From Spiribacter salilacus (GTDB lineage Bacteria > Pseudomonadota > Gammaproteobacteria > Nitrococcales > Nitrococcaceae), in NCBI RefSeq assembly GCF_009649225.1, contig NZ_WJPP01000001.1, forward strand, positions 372,001-436,000: a DNA stretch of 64,000 bases, given 5' to 3'. Both the position numbers and the translations under genes were made by a program. The notes under the pieces were generated by a model. That model was given only the letters and a program-made list of their open reading frames with translations, was not told where the DNA came from and searched no databases. This document shows positions 10,075 through 16,738 of this stretch, piece by piece (the stretch's first letter is position 1; every line of letters begins with the position of its first letter).

Positions 10075-12012
10075 ATGTCAGCAGATAACGTTTATCCGGT
10101 TCCCCAAAATGTAGCTGATCATGCGCTGCTTAATCGCCAGCAGTACGACCAAATGTTTAAGCAGTCTTTAGCAGACCCCAATGCATTTTGGGCGGAACAG
10201 GCAGATCAATTTCTGACTTGGTTTAAAAAATGGGACACCGTCAATAATAGTGATCTGGCTAAAGGTCATATCGCTTGGTTTGAGGGTGGCCAATTAAACG
10301 TTAGCTATAACTGCATCGATCGTCACCTTGAGGCGCATGGCGATCGGACCGCGATCATTTGGGAAGGCGATACTCCCGGCGATACGCGGCACATCAGCTA
10401 TAAAGCGCTGCATGCCGAGGTCTGTCAGCTTGCCAATGCGCTCAAAGCACGTGGCGTTAAAAAAGGCGATCGAGTGGCTATCTACATGCCCATGATTCCT
10501 GAAGCGGCCGTTGCAATGCTCGCCTGCACGCGAATTGGCGCGGTGCATTCCATTGTTTTCGGCGGGTTTTCACCCCAAGCCCTGCGCGATCGCATCGAAG
10601 CTTCTGAATGTCAGGTTGTTATTACCGCTGACGAGGGGCTACGCGGCGGTAAGCCTGTGCCACTAAAAGAAAACGTTGAAAAGGCGATTGACGGTATTGC
10701 TGCCGTGCATACGGTTGTGACAGTAAAGCGCACGGGTAACCCAGTCAGCTGGAGCGAGCCTCGCGATGTGTGGTATCACGAAATTATTGATGCCGCTTCC
10801 ACCGAGTGTGAGCCCGAACCAATGGATGCAGAGGATCCGCTTTTTATCCTCTACACCTCAGGCTCCACCGGTAAACCCAAAGGCGTTTTGCACACCACCG
10901 GTGGCTATCTGCTACAAGCGGCGATGACGCATCGCTATGTCTTCGACTACCACGAGGGTGAGGTTTACTGGTGTACTGCCGATGTGGGCTGGGTCACCGG
11001 GCATAGCTACATTGTGTATGGCCCGTTGTGCAACGGCGCAACCACGTTGATTTTCGAGGGAATCCCCACCTACCCAGATGCCAGCCGCTTTTGGCAGGTT
11101 ATTGATGACCATCAGGTCAATATCTTCTACACCGCACCCACCGCCATCCGCTCTTTAATGGGTCAAGGCGACGAGCTGGTGAAAAAGACCTCTCGTCAAA
11201 GCCTGCGAATTCTTGGCTCGGTAGGCGAGCCGATTAACCCAGAGGCCTGGGAGTGGTACTACCGCGTGGTTGGTGATGAGCGTTGCCGCATCGTTGATAC
11301 GTGGTGGCAAACCGAGACCGGCGCCATCATGATCTCACCACTACCGGGTGCCATTGATTTAAAACCCGGCTCAGCCACTTTGCCCTTCTTCGGCGTGAAT
11401 TTAGAACTCGTTGATAACGACGGAAATGTGCTGGAAGGTGCGGTCGAGGGCAACCTCTGCATTACTCAGGCGTGGCCTAGCATGATGCGTACCATCTATG
11501 GCGATCATGAGCGGTTTATTAACACTTACTTAAGCACCTACGCCGGCAAATACTTTACCGGTGATGGGGCACGGCGCGACGAAGATGGGTACTACTGGAT
11601 TACAGGCCGCGTCGATGACGTGTTGAATGTATCGGGTCATCGTATGGGTACGGCGGAAATCGAAAGCGCGCTGGTCTTACATGACGCCGTTGCCGAAGCC
11701 GCCGTGGTGGGCTATCCGCATGACTTAAAAGGCCAAGGCATCTACTGCTATGTCACGCTAATGGGCGGCATTGAGCCCTCTGATGCTTTACAAAAAGAGC
11801 TGAGCGACCTGGTTAGAAAAGAAATCGGCCCCATTGCCAAACCGGATGTTATCCAGTGGGCGCCCGGGCTGCCTAAAACGCGGTCCGGCAAAATCATGCG
11901 CCGGATTCTGCGCAAGGTTGCCACCAATGAGCTCGATAGCCTTGGCGATACCAGTACCTTGGCTGATCCGAGTGTTGTTGACGATTTGATTAGCAATCGC
12001 GCGGGTCAGTAA
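10075..12012 (+). CDS. acs: Acetyl-CoA synthetase (AMP-forming)
   Basis: A full-length 645-residue acetate:CoA ligase that activates acetate through acetyl-AMP to acetyl-CoA in the cytoplasm. It shows the AMP-binding signature [11 protein letters not shown] (about residues 261-271), [22 protein letters not shown] with the hinge region, and the C-terminal [11 protein letters not shown] with K606, the lysine that acetylation inactivates in this family. A strong ribosome site (GGAGGAG) precedes the ATG. The gap from cbrB is only 51 bases with no evident terminator, so cbrAB-acs may be cotranscribed. It probably works with the aldehyde dehydrogenase upstream and the symporter downstream. Confidence 0.97.
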   Translation: MSADNVYPVPQNVADHALLNRQQYDQMFKQSLADPNAFWAEQADQFLTWFKKWDTVNNSDLAKGHIAWFEGGQLNVSYNCIDRHLEAHGDRTAIIWEGDTPGDTRHISYKALHAEVCQLANALKARGVKKGDRVAIYMPMIPEAAVAMLACTRIGAVHSIVFGGFSPQALRDRIEASECQVVITADEGLRGGKPVPLKENVEKAIDGIAAVHTVVTVKRTGNPVSWSEPRDVWYHEIIDAASTECEPEPMDAEDPLFILYTSGSTGKPKGVLHTTGGYLLQAAMTHRYVFDYHEGEVYWCTADVGWVTGHSYIVYGPLCNGATTLIFEGIPTYPDASRFWQVIDDHQVNIFYTAPTAIRSLMGQGDELVKKTSRQSLRILGSVGEPINPEAWEWYYRVVGDERCRIVDTWWQTETGAIMISPLPGAIDLKPGSATLPFFGVNLELVDNDGNVLEGAVEGNLCITQAWPSMMRTIYGDHERFINTYLSTYAGKYFTGDGARRDEDGYYWITGRVDDVLNVSGHRMGTAEIESALVLHDAVAEAAVVGYPHDLKGQGIYCYVTLMGGIEPSDALQKELSDLVRKEIGPIAKPDVIQWAPGLPKTRSGKIMRRILRKVATNELDSLGDTSTLADPSVVDDLISNRAGQ

Positions 12013-12036
12013 AAATGAGGCCAGATGACCCCGGTA

Positions 12037-12075
12037 GTTACTAAAAGTAACACCGGGGCATTACCTTTAGTAACA
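12037..12075 (+). promoter_or_regulatory. Two tandem dyads, probable enhancer sites (CbrB or another activator)
   Basis: GTTACTAAAAGTAACA (12037-12052) and ATTACCTTTAGTAACA (12060-12075) are two copies of the pattern RTTAC-N5-GTAACA spaced 23 bp apart, about two helical turns. They lie about 97 and 74 bases upstream of the start predicted from the sigma-54 promoter at 12115-12130. The half-site GTAACA resembles what I recall for CbrB sites, although the spacing between half-sites there is wider. The first dyad is also nested in an imperfect CCCCGGT/ACCGGGG hairpin that could act in the 3' end of acs mRNA. Confidence 0.55.
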
Positions 12076-12114
12076 AAAAACGTGCCGATTGTCGGATAAC
12101 ACCCGGAATACGGG

Positions 12115-12130
12115 CGGCACGAATTTTGCA
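12115..12130 (+). promoter_or_regulatory. Sigma-54 (-24/-12) promoter of the symporter operon
   Basis: CGGCACGAATTTTGCA matches the sigma-54 consensus YGGCACG-N4-TTGCW at every defined position, with GG at 12116-12117 and GC at 12128-12129. Transcription would begin near 12141 and give a leader of about 93 bases before the ATG at 12234. Two dyads upstream and a sigma-54 activator gene (cbrB) nearby support it. Confidence 0.75.
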
Positions 12131-12142
12131 GGTTTATGACAA

Positions 12143-12162
12143 GGCAGCTGGAAACAGCCGCC
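12143..12162 (+). other. GNRA-capped hairpin at the 5' end of the symporter leader
   Basis: The segment GGCAGCTGGAAACAGCCGCC folds as GGC/GCC, one A-C mismatch, then GCTG/CAGC closed by a GAAA tetraloop. It would sit two to three bases after the start of the sigma-54 transcript, where it could protect the mRNA 5' end. A second small palindrome, CACCCAGGTG (12182-12191), follows. No known riboswitch is recognised. Confidence 0.35.
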
Positions 12163-12233
12163 CATAAAACGAGGAAGCGGGCACCCAGGTGTACCGACTC
12201 CCAAATATGGAGTAAGCAGGAGGAGCGTCGCTT

Positions 12234-12500
12234 ATGGCTTCATCTAAAGAAGAAGCTGCAATGGCCTACTGGAAAGAAAACGTCAGGCTACTGATCACGT
12301 TGTTGATCATTTGGTTTGTTGTTTCTTTTGGCCTAGGCATCATTTTGGCACCGGTACTCAATAGCATCGAGATTGCGGGTTACCCACTGGGCTTTTGGTT
12401 TGCTCAGCAGGGCGCCATCTACGCATTCATCGTCCTCATTTTCGTCTATGTGTTCAAAATGAACGCGTTAGACCGAAAATATGACGTTCACGAAGAGTAA
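12234..12500 (+). CDS. DUF4212 small subunit of a sodium:solute symporter
   Basis: An 88-residue membrane protein with two membrane spans (about residues 20-45 and 55-78) and the family pattern of an N-terminal YWKENVRLL and the loop PLGFWFAQQGAIYAF. DUF4212 proteins are the small partner of VC_2705-type sodium:solute symporters and are encoded just upstream of the large subunit, as here with a 14-base gap. A strong ribosome site (GGAGGAG) lies upstream of the ATG. The protein is thought to be needed for assembly or function of the large subunit. The operon is transcribed from the sigma-54 promoter at 12115. Confidence 0.9.
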   Translation: MASSKEEAAMAYWKENVRLLITLLIIWFVVSFGLGIILAPVLNSIEIAGYPLGFWFAQQGAIYAFIVLIFVYVFKMNALDRKYDVHEE

Positions 12501-12514
12501 CGGGGGCAGTCATA

Positions 12515-14269
12515 ATGAGTCTTACATTAACTACTTATTTAATCGTTGGCGCGACCTTTGCGCTATATATCGGTATTGCCATCTGGGCTCGAGCCGGCAG
12601 TACTGGTGAGTTCTACGTTGCCGGCAAAGGTGTTAACCCCGTTGCTAATGGTATGGCAACAGCGGCCGACTGGATGTCGGCAGCATCATTTATCTCCATG
12701 GCGGGGCTTATTGCCTTTCTTGGATATGATGCTTCGGTGTATCTCATGGGCTGGACAGGTGGCTATGTGCTGCTTGCATTGCTCCTTGCTCCGTACCTGC
12801 GGAAGTTCGGTAAGTTCACGGTTCCCGAGTTTATCGGCGATCGGTTCTATTCAAAGCCGGCTCGAGTGATTGCGGTTATCTCTTTGTTGGTTGCCTCCAT
12901 CACCTACGTTATTGGTCAGATGCGGGGTATCGGGGTTGCCTTCTCACGGTTCCTCGAAACCAGCTATGAGATTGGCCTGTATTCCGGCATGACCATCGTG
13001 TTCATCTACGCGGTGTTTGGCGGTATGAAGGGCATCACTTACACACAGATCGCGCAGTACTGCATCATGATCTTTGCGTATACGATTCCGGCCATCTTCA
13101 TTTCGTTGACCATTACCGGACAGCCACTGCCACAGTTAGGCTTAGGCTCAACGGTTGCTCAGGGTGGTTACCTGCTCGATACGCTAGACAACATTCTGGT
13201 TGATCTTGGGTTCTCGCAGTACACCGCCATGAAGGGCACAACACTCAACATGTTCTTTTTGACCATGTCGTTGATGATCGGTACCGCGGGCCTGCCCCAC
13301 GTTATCGTGCGCTTCTTTACGGTTCCGCGGGTGCGTGATGCGCGTTTGTCTGCGGGCTGGGCCTTGGTCTTTATCGCTATTCTGTACACCACGGCTCCAG
13401 CTGTGGGTGCAATGTCCTTCTACAACCTAATTAACACCGTACAACCCGGTGAAATTGGCGCAGAAGAAGGCAACTTGGCGTATGACGATGTGCCAGAGTG
13501 GTTCTCTCGTTGGGAAGAAACCGGCTTGCTCGGCTTCGAAGATAAAAACAACGATGGCCGCATCCAGTACTACAACGATGGTAACGAAGCGTTTGCCGCT
13601 ACCGCTGCCGAGTATGGCTGGGAAGGCAATGAGCTGACGGTTGACCGGGATATTATGGTAATGGCCAACCCAGAAATCGCACAGCTGCCGAACTGGGTCA
13701 TTGCACTAACCGTAGCGGGTGGCTTAGCAGCCGCATTGTCTACGGCGGCAGGCCTGTTAATGGCCATATCGTCGGCAATCTCGCATGACCTGATCAAAGG
13801 GGTAATAAACCCAGGTATCAGCGAAAAAGGCGAGCTTCTAGCCGCACGTATAGCCATGGCAGGTGCCATTGTCATTGCCGGTTACTTGGGCTTGAATCCA
13901 CCCGGATTTGCGGCTCAGGTGGTTGCGTTGGCCTTCGGCTTGGCCGCCTCGTCTCTGTTCCCGGTACTGATGCTTGGCATCTTTAACCGGCGCATGAACA
14001 GCGCAGGCGCAATGGCTGGCATGTTGGCAGGCTTGAGCTTCACGCTCATTTACGTGTTCATCTTCAAGGGCTGGTTCTTTATTCCAGGAACCAACATGCT
14101 TGATGATGTGCCAGCCAACTGGCTCTTTGGAATCGGACCGCAATCCATCGGCGCAGTGGGTGCCATTGTTAACGTGATCGCAGCAACGATTGTGTCACGT
14201 ATGACTGCACCACCACCGGTTGAAATCCAAGAGCTTGTAGAAAGCATCCGAGTGCCACGCGCAGGTTAA
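12515..14269 (+). CDS. Sodium:solute symporter, VC_2705 family (acetate-linked)
   Basis: A 584-residue transporter of the SSSF superfamily with at least 12 predicted membrane spans, in the VC_2705 subfamily that pairs with DUF4212. Landmarks are GEFYVAGKGVNPVANGMATAAD near the N-terminus, GLPHVIVRFFTVP in the middle, and AGGLAAALSTAAGLLMAISSAISHD. An extra hydrophilic loop of about 80 residues (roughly 310-395) contains DKNNDGRI (343-350), which looks like an EF-hand calcium loop. The neighbours acs, cbrAB and the DUF294 protein suggest monocarboxylate (acetate, propionate, pyruvate) uptake driven by sodium. The substrate is inferred from context; ActP is a more distant relative. Confidence 0.9.
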   Translation: MSLTLTTYLIVGATFALYIGIAIWARAGSTGEFYVAGKGVNPVANGMATAADWMSAASFISMAGLIAFLGYDASVYLMGWTGGYVLLALLLAPYLRKFGKFTVPEFIGDRFYSKPARVIAVISLLVASITYVIGQMRGIGVAFSRFLETSYEIGLYSGMTIVFIYAVFGGMKGITYTQIAQYCIMIFAYTIPAIFISLTITGQPLPQLGLGSTVAQGGYLLDTLDNILVDLGFSQYTAMKGTTLNMFFLTMSLMIGTAGLPHVIVRFFTVPRVRDARLSAGWALVFIAILYTTAPAVGAMSFYNLINTVQPGEIGAEEGNLAYDDVPEWFSRWEETGLLGFEDKNNDGRIQYYNDGNEAFAATAAEYGWEGNELTVDRDIMVMANPEIAQLPNWVIALTVAGGLAAALSTAAGLLMAISSAISHDLIKGVINPGISEKGELLAARIAMAGAIVIAGYLGLNPPGFAAQVVALAFGLAASSLFPVLMLGIFNRRMNSAGAMAGMLAGLSFTLIYVFIFKGWFFIPGTNMLDDVPANWLFGIGPQSIGAVGAIVNVIAATIVSRMTAPPPVEIQELVESIRVPRAG

Positions 14270-14287
14270 GCGCCAAAGCACTAAACC

Positions 14288-14326
14288 AATCCCCCTGTCA
14301 GCTCAGCTGCGGGGGGATTTTTTTTG
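14288..14326 (+). terminator. Rho-independent terminator of the symporter operon
   Basis: An AATCCCCC arm pairs with GGGGGATT across a short loop and is followed by a run of eight T residues in total. It lies about 20 bases after the symporter stop codon and separates it from the convergent DUF294 gene. Confidence 0.9.
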
Positions 14327-14339
14327 TCTGGACGATTAA

Positions 14340-16241
14340 TTACAGCTGAAAGCGAACTTCGAGTTTTTTCTGTAGGCGTCTGGCTTCACGAAACGCTTCT
14401 TTAAGGATTCGTCGATCCATGGGATTAAGTTGCTCTGGATCTAGGCGATTATGCATGGGCTCTCCAGCCGCTGCCTGGCGCTGATGCTCACGCATACGTA
14501 ATAATTGAATAAAGGCTATCGAGCGCAAAAACGCGCCGGCATCCACCTTGCTCAACACACCCTGCTCGGCCAGCAGACGGATCCGCGCCGGTGTGTTTGA
14601 TTCGGCAATACCTGCTTGTAAAGACAGCACACGGCCCGCATCAACAAACGGCGTCAGGCCACGAACCTTTAAATCGAGCCGATGCACCGAGTCGGCATCC
14701 TTCTCAGTGACAAAATCGCGAAACATGCCCAATGGCGGTTTTATCGCCATACAATTACCTGCCAGCGTATGCAAAAACACCGAGTTTTCTGCGGCAAGGG
14801 TAACTACCCGCTGATGCAATGCCTCGCCCGCCTCCATATCGCCCCACACCGGACGAAAATCGAAATAGATCGTAGAATGCAGAAGATTCTCGGGCGTAGC
14901 GCTGCCAATCATCTTCCGAAAGGTGCCCTCCCATTCTGCAAAGCTCTGACAAAGCTTTGGATTGCTCGCCATCACATTACCCGTGCACAGGGTAAATCCA
15001 CAGCGATCCAGTACTTTATTGATTTCCCATGCCAGCGGTAACAAACGCTCACGCACTTTATCGGTTGGCTCATCGCCTGGGTCAAATAAGATCCCATTAT
15101 CCTGATCGGTAACCCGTGTCTGCTCACTACGCCCTTCACTCCCAAACGCAATCCAGGTGAATGGGGGTGGTGGCGCCTTTTCAGCATCAATACAAAGCTC
15201 GATGGCGCGCGCAACCGTGCGGTCGTTGAGCAGGGTAATGATGCGGGTAATTTGTTCTACATCGGCACCATGCGCCATCATCGCGTCAATGAGTTGGCCT
15301 ACATTAGCCCGCGCAACCACAAGCTCGTCAGCATCTTTTGCTGCAGAAATCGCGCGCGTCAAGTGAACAATATCTATTCTTTGGAGGGCAAAGATATCGC
15401 GTTCCGAAATCACGCCGACTAACTTTTTCTTTTCAACAACAATCATATGGCGAATATGCAAACGCGCCATTTCAACCACGGCTTCAAAGGCGTAGGTATC
15501 ACTGCTAAGACAACGGGGCTCTGGCACCATCACCTCGCCGATCGGCACATCCAGCTCGCCCTTAGCCGCAATCAGTGCCCGCAAATCATGCAGCGTAAAC
15601 ATCCCAATGGGTTTTTTACGGCCATCTATCACAACGATGCTGCCCACTTTTCGGGCATGCATTTGTTCGACCGCCTCGCGCACGGTCAGAGTTGCCTTGC
15701 AGGCCACTGGCTCACCCGTAATGAGGTCGCCAAGCGGCGTATCAAGTGTAGAGTCAGCTCCTAAATTTGCCGCTGCATGCTGCCGAATATTCTGCTGAAC
15801 CTGATCTAACAAACTACTAACACCGCGCATGCAGTAATCGCGAAAAACCGTACTATCAGCTAAGATTTTGGCAAAGGCGCGGCGCGGCAGCCGTAAACAT
15901 TTCACCGGCGTTGCGGCTTTATAAACCGTACGCGTTGGCCGATCTCCCAGCAGCGCAGCCATCGGAAAGTTATCGCCCTCCTCCAGCTCAAACTGCTCTG
16001 CCTCGTCGTTGCCAACCGCCGCCCGTTCAGCCAGTACACGGCCAGAGATAATCAAATGAAAATGCCGCACTCTACCCGCCGAGGGCTCCAGAATGACAGC
16101 GCCCTCAGGAAACGTACTGAGCTCTGCCGCCTCTAGAAAGGCCTCTCTCTGAGCGAGTGTTAACCGGTCAAACGGGGCATGCTCGGCAAAGAAATCACGC
16201 CCCGCCTGCTCAATAGTCTTTGTTTCTTTTTCTGATGACAT
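14340..16241 (-). CDS. cNMP-binding/CBS/DUF294 nucleotidyltransferase-like protein
   Basis: A 633-residue cytoplasmic protein. Its order is a cyclic-nucleotide-binding-like domain (about residues 20-130), two CBS repeats (about 165-290, with MHARKVGSIVVIDG and RHMIVVEKKKLVGVISERD), a DUF294 nucleotidyltransferase-like domain with FGSEGRSEQTRVTDQDN (about 385-405), and the DUF294 C-terminal substrate-binding helical domain. This family is a regular neighbour of acs/actP-type operons and is thought to be a signal-transducing nucleotidyltransferase, related in the catalytic core to GlnD; its substrate is not known. I chose the ATG at 16241 (MSSEKETK) because the upstream extension overlaps the probable divergent promoter. 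It is convergent with the symporter operon and divergent from the receiver gene. Confidence 0.88.
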   Translation of the reverse strand: MSSEKETKTIEQAGRDFFAEHAPFDRLTLAQREAFLEAAELSTFPEGAVILEPSAGRVRHFHLIISGRVLAERAAVGNDEAEQFELEEGDNFPMAALLGDRPTRTVYKAATPVKCLRLPRRAFAKILADSTVFRDYCMRGVSSLLDQVQQNIRQHAAANLGADSTLDTPLGDLITGEPVACKATLTVREAVEQMHARKVGSIVVIDGRKKPIGMFTLHDLRALIAAKGELDVPIGEVMVPEPRCLSSDTYAFEAVVEMARLHIRHMIVVEKKKLVGVISERDIFALQRIDIVHLTRAISAAKDADELVVARANVGQLIDAMMAHGADVEQITRIITLLNDRTVARAIELCIDAEKAPPPPFTWIAFGSEGRSEQTRVTDQDNGILFDPGDEPTDKVRERLLPLAWEINKVLDRCGFTLCTGNVMASNPKLCQSFAEWEGTFRKMIGSATPENLLHSTIYFDFRPVWGDMEAGEALHQRVVTLAAENSVFLHTLAGNCMAIKPPLGMFRDFVTEKDADSVHRLDLKVRGLTPFVDAGRVLSLQAGIAESNTPARIRLLAEQGVLSKVDAGAFLRSIAFIQLLRMREHQRQAAAGEPMHNRLDPEQLNPMDRRILKEAFREARRLQKKLEVRFQL

Positions 16242-16283
16242 ACGCTTTTTGATCAATCTTAAATAACCGATTGACAGATTACC

Positions 16284-16314
16284 TCGACAAACCCCCATCG
16301 GAATACCCTATACT
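16284..16314 (+). promoter_or_regulatory. Possible sigma-70 promoter for the receiver-exonuclease pair
   Basis: A good -10 box TATACT (16309-16314) has TCGACA 19 bases upstream as a weak -35. Transcription would start around 16321, directly before the purine-rich AGGAGGAGG at about 16325-16333. Confidence 0.35.
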
Positions 16315-16344
16315 GGGAGAAAACAGGAGGAGGCCGGTCGCGCA

Positions 16345-16386
16345 ATGCGCCGGATTTGCGATGCAAGGAAATGTATTGATCGTTGA
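16345..16386 (+). CDS. Possible 13-codon leader ORF overlapping the receiver gene
   Basis: The strongest ribosome site in this gap (AGGAGGAGG) best serves an ATG at 16345, which opens a 13-codon frame, MRRICDARKCIDR, ending in TGA at 16386. It overlaps the start of the receiver gene (16361) in another frame. The receiver ATG itself has no Shine-Dalgarno at normal distance. Translational coupling is a plausible reading; chance is also possible for so short a frame. Confidence 0.25.
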   Translation: MRRICDARKCIDR

Positions 16387-16735
16387 TAACGACCTTAATA
16401 TCACCGCGTCGTTAGAATTTTTATTGCGGCATATTGGTTTCAATTGTTTAACTGCCGATAGCTATGCAGCAGCTATCGATGTCGTTACTGGCAAGGCTCT
16501 CGATGCGGCATTAATCGACTCTAATTTGCCCGATCGCAGCGGATACTCATTATGCCAAAAGCTACTCTCCACTCAGGGCTTTGAACACCTGCCCATATTA
16601 ATGCTGACTAGCCAGGTCCTTCAGGCAGAGCAGGAAAAAGCACTCTCCCTTGGAGCGATGGACTTCATCATTAAACCCTTTAATCCATTAATGGTTATGC
16701 AACGCATTCAGGATTTGCTGACGAAGGCCGCCTGA
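16361..16735 (+). CDS. Single-domain response regulator (receiver only)
   Basis: A 124-residue stand-alone receiver. It begins VLIVDNDLNI with the acidic pocket, has the phosphoacceptor aspartate in AALIDSNLPDRSGY (about residue 52), a conserved threonine in LMLTSQ, and the switch lysine in IIKPFNP. There is no output domain. The next gene starts three bases after its stop, so it is cotranscribed with the membrane-PAS-exonuclease protein, which is its likely partner. That partner lacks a phosphoacceptor histidine in the visible motif, so phosphate probably comes from another kinase or a small donor such as acetyl phosphate. The latter would fit the acetate neighbourhood but is speculative. 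Confidence 0.85.
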   Translation: MQGNVLIVDNDLNITASLEFLLRHIGFNCLTADSYAAAIDVVTGKALDAALIDSNLPDRSGYSLCQKLLSTQGFEHLPILMLTSQVLQAEQEKALSLGAMDFIIKPFNPLMVMQRIQDLLTKAA

Positions 16736-16738
16736 TTA

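Noticed and set aside
12081-12121. CGTGCCG/CGGCACG stem with inner CCCG/CGGG hairpin as an acs terminator or small RNA
   Set aside because: It has no proper T-tract, and the right arm is part of the sigma-54 -24 element. The pairing is likely incidental to the promoter, although an RNA role is not excluded.
16271-16314. TTGACA (16272) and TATACT (16309) as one promoter
   Set aside because: The spacing of about 31 bases is far too long; a weaker -35 at 16284 is more acceptable.
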